Shown here in pieces: positions 1-6,474 of a stretch of 8,672 bases of DNA; the first letter of the stretch is position 1, and each line of letters begins with the position of its first letter. The stretch spans positions 1 to 8,672 of the forward strand of contig JACMJI010000157.1 in the NCBI GenBank assembly GCA_014380705.1, in the 5' to 3' direction. Under the pieces are notes generated by a model that searched no databases, had not been told where the DNA came from, and saw nothing but the letters and a program-made list of their open reading frames with translations. Made by a program: the position numbers and the translations under genes. Origin of the DNA: Gorillibacterium sp. GTDB taxonomy: Bacteria > Bacillota > Bacilli > Paenibacillales > NBRC-103111.

Positions 1-1948
1 CCTGCAGTCCGGTCTCTTGCAGAATCGTCTTAATCATTCCGATAAATTCCGGTTGCATGAACTGCTTAACCGATACGTTAACGGATACCAAAAGCGATGT
101 CCAGCCCCTGACTTCCCAGCCTTTAGCCTCTCGGCAAGCCTCCTCAATGACCCATCTTCCAATCGAAAGAATCAAATTTGTTCGTTCGGCTAGCGAGATA
201 AAATCAAGCGGAGACACTCTTCCATACTCAGGTGAATCCCAACGAAGGAGTGCTTCCGCCCCGATAATCCTGCCACTTGAAATATCAATCTGCGGTTGAT
301 AATGAAGCACAAATTCATTGCGATCCAGTGCTCTTCGCAAGCTGTTCTCCATCTCGATTTCCTGTTTAATCGTGGCATTTAATTTCTTCGAGTAGAATTG
401 GTATTGATTACCTCCATTTGATTTAGCGTGGTACATGGCGATATCTGCGTTCTTAATAAGGATGTCCGCCGTCTGTCCATCAGTTGGAAACACGCTGATT
501 CCGACGCTTGCCGAAATAAAAAAGTCTCTCTCCTGCAGCGTAACTGGTGCTTGGATGGCTTCAAGCAGTCGATCTGCCAATTGAATAATGTTGCTGTATT
601 CCGATACCTTACGAATAAGAACGGTAAACTCATCCCCCCCAATTCGCGCCAGCATATCCTCTGGATATACGCAATTCCGAAAGCGAGCGGTAACCACCTT
701 CAGTGCTTCGTCTCCGCTCTGGTGACCAAGCGTATCGTTAATCATTTTAAAACGGTCAAGGTCAATTAACAGAATAGCTGCGAACTCATGAATAACATGC
801 TCTTGTCCCAATGAGGCTTCAAGCTCCGTTCGGAAAAACATGCGATTGGGCAATCCCGTCAAGATGTCATGATGGGCCAAATAGGCCGTATGCTCCTCTA
901 CTTCTTTGCGCTTCGTAATATCGCGTATAATTGCAAGACCATACGGTTCACCGTTCTCTGCCATACTGTCCATATCGATTAAGATCGTTTTTGTTTCTCC
1001 ATCGGAACCTTGCACCGTTAGTTCTTTGCCATACCACCGGATATTAGGAAAATGAGTTAAGTAGTTATCAAGGAAAACCATGCGATCAATATCCAGCAAA
1101 AAATTTCCGAACGAGATATTCTCCAGAGCTCCGTGATCAAACCCGAACATTTCCTCTGCACTTGGATTGGCTTCCCTAATAAATGCATATCGATCCAGCA
1201 GGATAATGGGTACGGGAGAAATATTATATAACACTTCGTATTTCCTCTTCGAGGAGGGCAGGAAATCACTATTGACCATCATGAAGCGGATCGTAATCCC
1301 CCAGACAAGGGTCGGAAGAATTGGAAAAGTAGAAGGAATAGGCATAGAAATAAACCCACTTAATATGAGGGTTACACTCGTAAATACCAAAAGGGCACTG
1401 AGATAGATAATATTCGATCGCAAAAGGATCGTAAACCTCTTCTTATCAAATCTTGCGCTTGATTTAAACCAAGCTCTGATCGCTAGATAATTATTGAGAA
1501 TAGATATTATAATTAATAGAGTTAAGCAAATAAATAATGTTTGTTTAGGCTGTTCCATCGTCCAACGCCCTTCCACAGCCACACTGTGAAAGAAATACGT
1601 CGGTCCCTTCCAGCATAGGTAAATCATGTACGTGAGAAAAGGTACACTTGCTAGGATAATGGTGGATCGATAAGACATCAGTTTATATTTTCTTGTAAAA
1701 ACCTTATGTAGGATCAAGCTAGCTCCACCTGAGAGAAATGTGATGGGGTACTTGAGATAAGCATTTAATTCAAATATGTATTCATAAGGAATCAGTTGCT
1801 GAGCGTAATCCGTTAGAAACAAAATAAACAACAAACCCATCGTAAACGCAGCGACTCGATTTTCCAGCATCATTGGATTGCGGTTGTAAATATCTACCGT
1901 TGAGTACCATAAAAAAATGATCGGCGCCAAAAGAAGCAATAGATACAA
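1..1948 (-). CDS. 7TM-PAS-GGDEF-EAL cyclic-di-GMP enzyme, C-terminus outside window
   Basis: Membrane-bound protein that should make and/or degrade cyclic di-GMP. About 649 residues are in the window and the rest of the EAL domain lies beyond the left edge. Residues 1-225 contain about seven hydrophobic segments, like the N-terminal 7TM region of many Bacillota sensor proteins. Residues 235-345 form a PAS domain (ISPVPIILLD near its start), ending in a typical AIIRDITKRK linker. The GGDEF domain begins near HHDILTGLPNR and has an intact GGDEF at about 437-441, so cyclase activity is plausible. The inhibitory-site position reads YPED, without the Arg of RxxD, so product inhibition is probably absent. 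EAL begins near residue 540, with the signature EALLRW at about 565 and the NVSVKQF segment; its later catalytic acids are not visible. The frame is unbroken throughout. The start is uncertain: TTG at 1948 was chosen, but the AAGGGG at 1966-1971 is 17 bases away and sits better before an in-frame ATT at 1957. An in-frame stop at 1970-1972 limits any extension. Confidence 0.9.
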   Translation of the reverse strand, partial: MYLLLLLAPIIFLWYSTVDIYNRNPMMLENRVAAFTMGLLFILFLTDYAQQLIPYEYIFELNAYLKYPITFLSGGASLILHKVFTRKYKLMSYRSTIILASVPFLTYMIYLCWKGPTYFFHSVAVEGRWTMEQPKQTLFICLTLLIIISILNNYLAIRAWFKSSARFDKKRFTILLRSNIIYLSALLVFTSVTLILSGFISMPIPSTFPILPTLVWGITIRFMMVNSDFLPSSKRKYEVLYNISPVPIILLDRYAFIREANPSAEEMFGFDHGALENISFGNFLLDIDRMVFLDNYLTHFPNIRWYGKELTVQGSDGETKTILIDMDSMAENGEPYGLAIIRDITKRKEVEEHTAYLAHHDILTGLPNRMFFRTELEASLGQEHVIHEFAAILLIDLDRFKMINDTLGHQSGDEALKVVTARFRNCVYPEDMLARIGGDEFTVLIRKVSEYSNIIQLADRLLEAIQAPVTLQERDFFISASVGISVFPTDGQTADILIKNADIAMYHAKSNGGNQYQFYSKKLNATIKQEIEMENSLRRALDRNEFVLHYQPQIDISSGRIIGAEALLRWDSPEYGRVSPLDFISLAERTNLILSIGRWVIEEACREAKGWEVRGWTSLLVSVNVSVKQFMQPEFIGMIKTILQETGLQ

Positions 1949-2051
1949 TGTATAAATACGTAGCGCCCCTTAGGAGAGAAAAGTGAATTCGAAGTGGTTA
2001 GGCTTACTTTACATTTAATAACGCTTAGAACAACTTGACCAGCTATTAGCA

Positions 2052-2080
2052 ATTATATGTTGATATTGTAAACGACACAA
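2052..2080 (-). promoter_or_regulatory. Predicted sigma-A promoter of the GGDEF/EAL gene
   Basis: Read on the minus strand, TTGTGT (2080-2075) is followed by a 17-base spacer and a perfect TATAAT (2057-2052). Transcription would start near 2045, giving a leader of roughly 95 bases before the TTG start. No known cyclic-di-GMP riboswitch motif was recognised in that leader. Confidence 0.5.
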
Positions 2081-2082
2081 TA
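2064..2082. promoter_or_regulatory. Candidate operator, TATTGT-N7-ACAATA inverted repeat
   Basis: A perfect 6-base inverted repeat (TATTGT at 2064-2069, ACAATA at 2077-2082) overlaps the -35 box and spacer of the leftward promoter. Its position suggests a binding site for a dimeric regulator of the cyclic-di-GMP gene. The regulator cannot be named. It lies about 45 bases upstream of the rightward -35 box, so it could also affect the ArsR operon. Confidence 0.35.
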
Positions 2083-2115
2083 CAAATTGCGACAATTTAA
2101 CCAGATAATTAGTCG

Positions 2116-2140
2116 TTTTTAAACATTTGATTTTTTAAAC
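2116..2140. repeat. Paired direct repeats TTTTTAAAC upstream of arsR-type gene
   Basis: TTTTTAAAC occurs at 2116-2124 and again at 2132-2140, exactly 16 bases apart. The second copy begins at the last base of the predicted rightward -35 box. It could be part of an operator or simply AT-rich promoter DNA. Confidence 0.35.
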
Positions 2141-2155
2141 GCAATAACGTAATAT
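2127..2155 (+). promoter_or_regulatory. Predicted promoter of the ArsR/fusion operon
   Basis: TTGATT (2127-2132), a 17-base spacer and TAATAT (2150-2155) give four of six matches in each box. The start would be near 2162, leaving a leader of about 27 bases before the GTG start. The imperfect boxes suit a repressed, inducible operon. Confidence 0.4.
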
Positions 2156-2170
2156 TAAGATATGGCGTTT
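2137..2170. promoter_or_regulatory. Candidate ArsR operator, AAACGC-N22-GCGTTT
   Basis: AAACGC (2137-2142) and GCGTTT (2165-2170) are a perfect 6-base inverted repeat flanking the predicted -10 box and start point. A repressor bound here would block RNA polymerase. The spacing is wide for a single ArsR dimer, and published ArsR/SmtB sites are usually more compact, so this assignment is tentative. Confidence 0.25.
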
Positions 2171-2188
2171 TATGAAAGGTGAATTAAT

Positions 2189-2470
2189 GTGGATAACAAT
2201 ATTAAAGCCTATAACGAGGTCGCTGACAAATTGAAAGTTCTCGCGCATCCCGTTCGATTGTGTATCGTTAAAGGTCTTCTCGAGAAGAAGCAATGCAACG
2301 TCACCTATATGCAGGAATGTTTAAACCTGCCGCAGTCCACCGTATCTCAGCATTTACAGAAGCTGCGCAGTGTAGGAATTGTCCAAACAGAGCGAAACGG
2401 ACTCGAAGTCATCTATACCGTTACAGACGAAAAAATCAAGAAGCTCATTGCATTATATTTTGATAGCTAA
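2189..2470 (+). CDS. ArsR/SmtB-family winged-helix repressor (thiol or metal sensing likely)
   Basis: A 93-residue DNA-binding repressor of normal length for the family. The opening motif LKVLAHPVRLCIVKGL (residues 15-30) and the recognition helix PQSTVSQHLQKL (48-59) are characteristic, followed by the wing around RNGLEVIYTV (69-78). Three cysteines are present: C25 in the second helix, C36, and C44 just before the recognition helix. The classic metal-binding CVC of arsenic sensors is missing: aligned on the helix, those positions are N37 and T39. The gene lies 36 bases upstream of a multidomain sulfur-handling protein and almost certainly shares its transcript, so sensing of persulfide, disulfide stress or a soft metal through the cysteines is a reasonable inference, as in SqrR/BigR-type ArsR proteins. 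Start is GTG at 2189, preceded by AAAGGTG at 2175-2181. An overlapping ATG at 2187 is in another frame and gives only 15 codons. Confidence 0.9.
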   Translation: MDNNIKAYNEVADKLKVLAHPVRLCIVKGLLEKKQCNVTYMQECLNLPQSTVSQHLQKLRSVGIVQTERNGLEVIYTVTDEKIKKLIALYFDS

Positions 2471-2506
2471 GCAAGAAAAGGCTATATCCTTGAGGAGGAA
2501 TTAAAT

Positions 2507-4966
2507 ATGTCTAAAAAAGTTCTCATTGTCGGCGGAGTGGCTGGGGGAGCATCCGCCGCAGCAAGACTTCGTCGGCTGGATGAATTTGCTCAGATTGTGA
2601 TGTTTGAGCGAGATCCCTACATTTCATTTGCCAATTGTGGTCTCCCCTATTACATCGGAGAGCATATCAAAGACCGGAAGAAGCTGATTATCCAGACTCC
2701 AGAAGCCATGCAAGCCCGTTTTAACATTGATGTGCGCATCCAAAGTGAAGTTATTGGGCTAAATCCGAGTACGAAAACCGTACAAGTAAGCAGTTTAACG
2801 AATGGTGTATATGAGGAAAGCTATGATTATCTCATTCTTTCTCCCGGAGCTAAGCCTATTCGTCCCAACATACCAGGAATCGATCACGACCAAATCTACA
2901 CCGTCCGGAATATACCGGACATCGACCGAATCAAGCAACGTGTAACGGAGGCTAATACGCGCTCAGCAGTGGTGATTGGTGCTGGCTTTATCGGAGTGGA
3001 GATGGCTGAGAATCTAAGGGATATTGGCTTAGATGTGACCTTAATTGAAGGAGGATCGCAAATTCTAGCCCCCTTTGATGCCGAAATGTCTTCCTTACTA
3101 GCCAAGGAGCTTGAGGAACAAGGCATTCACCTGAGTCTCAACCAGAGTGTTGTATCCTTTAGAGAAGTGGGCACTCAACTTCAGATTGAGTTAACAAGTG
3201 GCGCTTTTATCTCCGCCGACATGGTGATCCTAGCCATTGGAGTTTCACCTGACACGGACTTCTTGAATAGCAGCGGTTTAGAACGGGGACCCCGTGGTCA
3301 TATTATCGTCAATGATAAGCTTCAGACCAATGTGGAGAATATCTACGCTGTGGGTGATGCAGTTGAAGTGAGGGATTTCGTCAATGGGTTTCCAACCGCC
3401 ATCCCATTAGCGGGTCCCGCCAACAAGCAAGGAAGAATAGCGGCGGATAATGTATCTGGCATGGAGGTCAGCTACAAGGGCTCCCAAGGGACGTCGGTCA
3501 TCAAAGTATTCAATTTGACTGGTGCTGCAACAGGTAATAATGAGAAAATACTTAAACGGCTAGGAATACCTTATCACGTGACAACCATTCACCCAAATTC
3601 CCATGCCTCCTATTATCCTGGCGCAACCCCTCTAACGCTCAAACTGCTTTTTAATGATGAGGGTAAAGTACTAGGAGCTCAAGCCATAGGCTTTGAAGGG
3701 GTAGATAAGCGAATAGATGATATTGCAACCGTCATCCGGCTTCGCGGGACCGTTACGGATTTAACCGAGCTTGAATTGGCTTATGCGCCGCCTTATTCTT
3801 CGGCTAAAGACCCAGTTAATATGATTGGGTATACAGCCGAGAACATCCTTACAGGTCGAATGAATGTATTTACCTCAGAGGAATTAGCATTGCGTAATCC
3901 TGACACTACACTTCTTGTGGATGTACGCAATGAAATCGAGCATGCGAATGGTCATATACCAGACTCCCTACTCATTCCAATTGATGAGCTTCGGAATCGG
4001 TTGGTTGAATTGGACTTGACGAAAGAAATCTGGGTTTACTGTCAGGTTGGCTTACGGGGATACACTGCTTCAAGAATTCTTATGCAAAAAGGGTTCAAGG
4101 TTAAAAACCTATCCGGTGGATATAAGACATACCAAATGGCGAACTATAAGCCCAACCTCTTCACCGATCACCTTCTTCCACAAGCTGTCTTAGAAGCGAA
4201 GCAAGAAACAGCCGCAGTCAAGGAGTTTAGTGGCCACGCCGATGCAGAGCTGGATGCTTGTGGGCTCTGTTGTCCAGGTCCACTTGTTCAAGTAAAGCAG
4301 AAGATGGATCAATTAACGGAGGGTCAAATCCTGAAGGTCCTGGCAACTGACCCCGGATTCTATGAAGATATCCAGGCCTGGGTTCAAATGTCGCATAATA
4401 AGCTAATGCAAGTTAGGAAGACATCAAGGGGTACAATTGAAGCGTATCTATGCAAAGAAGCCCCACAACCAGCTTCTGGTCAGCTATCAACCCGCCCTGA
4501 AGGTAGTACGATGGTTGTTTTTAGCGGAGATTTAGATAAAGCCATTGCCTCTTTTATCATTGCCAATGGTGCAGTTGCCAGTGGTAAAAAAGTTACGATG
4601 TTCTTTACCTTCTGGGGCTTAAACGTAATCCGAAAGCCTAACAAAGTTAAAGTAAAAAAGAGCTTGGTCGGACGGATGTTCGGAGCTATGATGCCAAGGG
4701 GAAGTCGCAAATTGTCTCTATCCAAGATGAATATGATGGGTATAGGTGCCTTAATGATTCGCGGAGTCATGAAGAACAATAATGTCTCCTCCCTCGAGGA
4801 TCTGATAGAGATGGCTATTCAGCAAGGAGTCGAGGTTGTTGCCTGCCAAATGTCCATGGACGTGATGGGTATAACTCAAGAGGAATTGATTGATGGCGTT
4901 CGAATTGGTGGCGTTGGTTATTATCTTGGGAAAGCAGATCAATCGGGCATCAATCTTTTTATCTAA
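2507..4966 (+). CDS. CoA-disulfide reductase/rhodanese/TusA/DsrE four-module fusion
   Basis: An 819-residue cytoplasmic flavoprotein that probably reduces CoA-disulfide, CoA-persulfide or polysulfide with NAD(P)H and handles the released sulfane sulfur. Residues 1-450 are a pyridine nucleotide-disulfide oxidoreductase: FAD loop GGVAGGASAAAR (9-20), single catalytic cysteine in SFANCGLPYY (C44), nucleotide-binding VVIGAGFIGVEMAE (155-168), second FAD contact YAVGDA (280-285), and YAPPYSSAKDP (426-436), typical of CoA-disulfide reductases. Residues 455-550 are a rhodanese with active loop YCQVGLRGY (C512). Residues 580-650 are TusA-like: LDACGLCCPGP contains C585, C588 and the expected carrier C589. 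Residues 668-819 are a DsrE/DsrF-like module with the conserved cysteine in VVACQMSMDVMG (C780). Ribosome binding site AGGAGG is at 2493-2498, 8 bases before ATG. CoA-disulfide reductase-rhodanese proteins are known; adding both TusA and DsrE brings four sulfur modules into one chain. Sulfur transfer between modules is inferred. A polysulfide reductase or NADH oxidase role is an alternative. Confidence 0.93.
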   Translation: MSKKVLIVGGVAGGASAAARLRRLDEFAQIVMFERDPYISFANCGLPYYIGEHIKDRKKLIIQTPEAMQARFNIDVRIQSEVIGLNPSTKTVQVSSLTNGVYEESYDYLILSPGAKPIRPNIPGIDHDQIYTVRNIPDIDRIKQRVTEANTRSAVVIGAGFIGVEMAENLRDIGLDVTLIEGGSQILAPFDAEMSSLLAKELEEQGIHLSLNQSVVSFREVGTQLQIELTSGAFISADMVILAIGVSPDTDFLNSSGLERGPRGHIIVNDKLQTNVENIYAVGDAVEVRDFVNGFPTAIPLAGPANKQGRIAADNVSGMEVSYKGSQGTSVIKVFNLTGAATGNNEKILKRLGIPYHVTTIHPNSHASYYPGATPLTLKLLFNDEGKVLGAQAIGFEGVDKRIDDIATVIRLRGTVTDLTELELAYAPPYSSAKDPVNMIGYTAENILTGRMNVFTSEELALRNPDTTLLVDVRNEIEHANGHIPDSLLIPIDELRNRLVELDLTKEIWVYCQVGLRGYTASRILMQKGFKVKNLSGGYKTYQMANYKPNLFTDHLLPQAVLEAKQETAAVKEFSGHADAELDACGLCCPGPLVQVKQKMDQLTEGQILKVLATDPGFYEDIQAWVQMSHNKLMQVRKTSRGTIEAYLCKEAPQPASGQLSTRPEGSTMVVFSGDLDKAIASFIIANGAVASGKKVTMFFTFWGLNVIRKPNKVKVKKSLVGRMFGAMMPRGSRKLSLSKMNMMGIGALMIRGVMKNNNVSSLEDLIEMAIQQGVEVVACQMSMDVMGITQEELIDGVRIGGVGYYLGKADQSGINLFI

Positions 4967-4998
4967 ATCGACAAGAACTCATCCATTTCTTAAATGCC

Positions 4999-5038
4999 AA
5001 AGAAGGGGTAAAGGACGTTGGTCCTATACCCCTTCTTT
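4999..5038 (+). terminator. Compound hairpin terminator, probably bidirectional
   Basis: A perfect 12-base stem (4999-5010 with 5027-5038, core GAAGGGGTA/TACCCCTTC) encloses a second 5-base stem AGGAC/GTCCT with a GTTG loop, separated by one A-A mismatch. A T-rich 3' side follows. It lies 33 bases after the fusion-gene stop. The reverse orientation also ends in TTCTTT, so it may serve the convergent minus-strand gene too. Confidence 0.85.
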
Positions 5039-5049
5039 TCTTTACTATA

Positions 5050-5083
5050 TCAGAATGTATAAAACATTATATGTTCATTCTGA
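5050..5083. repeat. Inverted repeat TCAGAATG/CATTCTGA between convergent genes
   Basis: A perfect 8-base pair of arms (5050-5057 and 5076-5083) is extended inward by AACAT/ATGTT (5063-5067 and 5071-5075) with a TAT loop and a 5-base bulge on one side. There is no T-run on either side. It may add to transcript-end structure for the minus-strand gene. Confidence 0.4.
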
Positions 5084-5092
5084 TTCCGCATC

Positions 5093-5132
5093 GGTAAACG
5101 CACGGCGCCCAAGGACGACGACAGCGTTTATC
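5093..5132. repeat. Inverted repeat GGTAAACGC/GCGTTTATC after the minus-strand gene
   Basis: Arms at 5093-5101 and 5124-5132 pair over nine positions including one G-T wobble, with a 22-base GC-rich interior. It begins 8 bases past the stop of the 5141-5719 gene. Without a T-run it is not a standard terminator. Confidence 0.3.
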
Positions 5133-5140
5133 CTTGTCGC

Positions 5141-5719
5141 TTAGTTTTGTTTGCCTTCTATCGCACATAGGAGTACAGCAGCAGCAAGACCGAGACGCCG
5201 GTCGAGACTCAATTCGGGATCCTGTGAGAAATCAACATTTAGCTTAATCACAAACGGGTTAAAGTTCTGCTTGAAGGTAGTAACTACCCGTGAATTCATT
5301 TCCACATCATATTTCTGGGGAATGAGATTGGTCAGAAAACGGCGAAGCAGAGCCAGAAGCATTCGGTCCTCTTTAATGCGCCCAATTTCCATTTCGTTCG
5401 CATTCATAACGATCCATTCATCCTTAATAATGGACTTCATCCCTTGCCTGCGCAGGGAACCGATCCGTTCTTGGGTTGTCGCATCTACAACATCATAGGT
5501 TGCCGAGAAATCAATCGCTTTACGGGCCAATATTGTAATCAATTCCTGACTCTTACTCTCATCGCTGTATAGCCGGATATCCTCTTTTAATTTAAAAGCT
5601 TTCATCTGAGAAAACATAACGAGTTGACCGCTTTCATCAAAAATATGAAATTTGGCACCCGCAAGAGCAAGAATCTTTCTCCTGATGACATAATGCGTGA
5701 GATTGAACTTGGAATTCAT
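5141..5719 (-). CDS. YxjI/LURP-one-related (tubby C-terminal-like) protein
   Basis: A 192-residue protein resembling the YxjI/LURP-one family, which adopts a tubby-C-terminal-like beta-barrel around a helix. Biochemical function is unknown; phospholipid binding has been proposed for the fold. What is visible: an N-terminal YVIRRKILALAGAKFHIFDE segment (residues 10-29), alternating beta-strand pattern with repeated 'D-x-x-x-x-x-G' turns such as VVDATTQERIGSLRR and VMNANEMEIGRIKED, and a hydrophobic C-terminal helix LGLAAAVLLCAI before the end, as expected for the buried helix of the barrel. No signal peptide is present, so it should be cytoplasmic. Ribosome binding site GGGAGG (5733-5728) stands 8 bases before the ATG at 5719, making the start firm. 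It faces the sulfur operon convergently and appears to be a single-gene unit; it shares no obvious function with its neighbours. Confidence 0.8.
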   Translation of the reverse strand: MNSKFNLTHYVIRRKILALAGAKFHIFDESGQLVMFSQMKAFKLKEDIRLYSDESKSQELITILARKAIDFSATYDVVDATTQERIGSLRRQGMKSIIKDEWIVMNANEMEIGRIKEDRMLLALLRRFLTNLIPQKYDVEMNSRVVTTFKQNFNPFVIKLNVDFSQDPELSLDRRLGLAAAVLLCAIEGKQN

Positions 5720-5837
5720 ATTAGCATCCTCCCATTTTTATAAAACTTGAGCTCTGAGTCCGTTAATGTCCAATCTAAATCACTGTCCAAAAACCTTTGC
5801 CATTTGAGAAAAACTTCATTAAAATGGAATAAAAAAA

Positions 5838-6089
5838 CATGCTAGGGAAGGGATTCGTAACATCTCATTTCGCGGAGAAAATGATCAAGCTATCCTAATC
5901 GTAACCTCTGGGGATGCCAAAGTCGATAACAAAAAATTCCGCCAAGCCATGGGAATGAAAGCAAGAATGCTTACACCAGTGGAAGTACTTCAACAAACAG
6001 GGCATGAAATTGGCGGTGTCTGCCCTTTCGGTTTAACCCATGCGCTTCCCTTGATTTGCCGCCGCACGCCTTCTTCTCGGCAATATTGA
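5838..6089 (+). pseudogene. Remnant of YbaK/EbsC-type aminoacyl-tRNA deacylase
   Basis: An open frame without a suitable start encodes the middle of a YbaK/EbsC/ProX-type editing domain, the family that hydrolyses mischarged tRNAs such as Cys-tRNA(Pro). Recognisable pieces are ISFRGENDQAILIVTSGDAK, then VDNKKFRQ, MKARMLTPVEVL and TGHEIGGVCPFGL, the last being the family hallmark. The usual N-terminal 45 or so residues are missing: an in-frame TAA lies near 5816 and the segment just before ISFRG is degenerate. After GLTHALP (about 6050) similarity stops and the frame ends at TGA 6087-6089, so the C-terminal third with the usual YLD...F.TV.PA.G region is gone. There is no good ribosome binding site. 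The preserved core suggests recent inactivation, probably by deletions at both ends. A short functional protein from internal ATGs (for example 5949) seems unlikely. Confidence 0.8.
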
Positions 6090-6112
6090 TCAAGGTGAGA
6101 AAAAATGTTTAG

Positions 6113-6141
6113 TTGATGCATCCTACATCATTTGACATAAT
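6113..6141 (+). promoter_or_regulatory. Predicted extended -10 promoter of the ACT/UPF0210 operon
   Basis: TTGATG (6113-6118), a 17-base spacer, then TG-A-CATAAT (6133-6141) gives an extended -10 with five of six matches. The start would be near 6148, with a 57-base leader. A TGATG-N7-CATCA inverted repeat (6114-6118 and 6126-6130) lies between the boxes and could be an operator. The promoter sits in the debris just after the YbaK-like remnant. Confidence 0.5.
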
Positions 6142-6204
6142 AGATGAAACGATCAATCTCGTCCTACAGAGAGATGAGTCATTATCTAAGGGAGGCTGTT
6201 TTCA

Positions 6205-6474
6205 TTGAAAGGAATTATTACTGTTTTAGGTAAAGACACGGTTGGCATCATCGCCAAGGTATGTACCTACCTTGCCGAGCATAATGTGAACATTTTGGAC
6301 ATTTCTCAAACCATCGTTCAGGACTATTTTAATATGATGATGATTGTAGATATCTCCAAAACAACCCGTTCTTTTGAAACCATTGTTGAGGATCTACAGG
6401 ATGTAGGTAAATCCATCGGTGTCGAGATCAAAATTCAACACGAAGATATTTTCAATATCATGCACCGAATTTAA
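6205..6474 (+). CDS. Small ACT-domain protein (UPF0237 type)
   Basis: An 89-residue protein consisting of one ACT domain, the beta-alpha-beta-beta-alpha-beta fold that binds amino acids or related small ligands. The first strand and ligand loop are visible as [15 protein letters not shown] (residues 5-19), followed by [17 protein letters not shown] (22-38), the usual second-strand signature, and NMMMIVDIS (43-51). There is no catalytic domain, so it should act as a regulatory or binding subunit. The start is TTG at 6205, supported by AAGGGAGG at 6188-6195 with good spacing; no ATG fits better. The next gene begins 28 bases after its stop and is a UPF0210 protein. The two families are adjacent in many bacteria, which implies a joint function, probably ligand control of the larger partner. 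The ligand is unknown. Confidence 0.9.
   Translation: MKGIITVLGKDTVGIIAKVCTYLAEHNVNILDISQTIVQDYFNMMMIVDISKTTRSFETIVEDLQDVGKSIGVEIKIQHEDIFNIMHRI

Noticed and set aside
428..769. Plus-strand 113-codon frame
   Set aside because: It is antisense to the GGDEF domain, whose motifs are clear on the minus strand.
1949..2045. Cyclic-di-GMP riboswitch in the leader of the GGDEF/EAL gene
   Set aside because: The leader has no recognisable riboswitch core motifs or stable paired stems of that class.
4890..5144. Plus-strand 84-codon frame crossing the end of the fusion gene
   Set aside because: It overlaps the DsrE-like coding sequence in another frame, reads through the terminator hairpin, and shows no protein-like pattern.
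6055..6132. Short open frame encoding RLLLGNIDQGEKKCLVDA after the YbaK remnant
   Set aside because: It has no start or ribosome binding site, matches no family I recognise, is shifted relative to the YbaK frame, and runs through the predicted ACT promoter.
6132..6160. Alternative promoter with TTGACA at 6132-6137 as the -35 box
   Set aside because: The sequence 17 bases downstream (CAATCT) is a poor -10; the same bases fit better as an extended -10.
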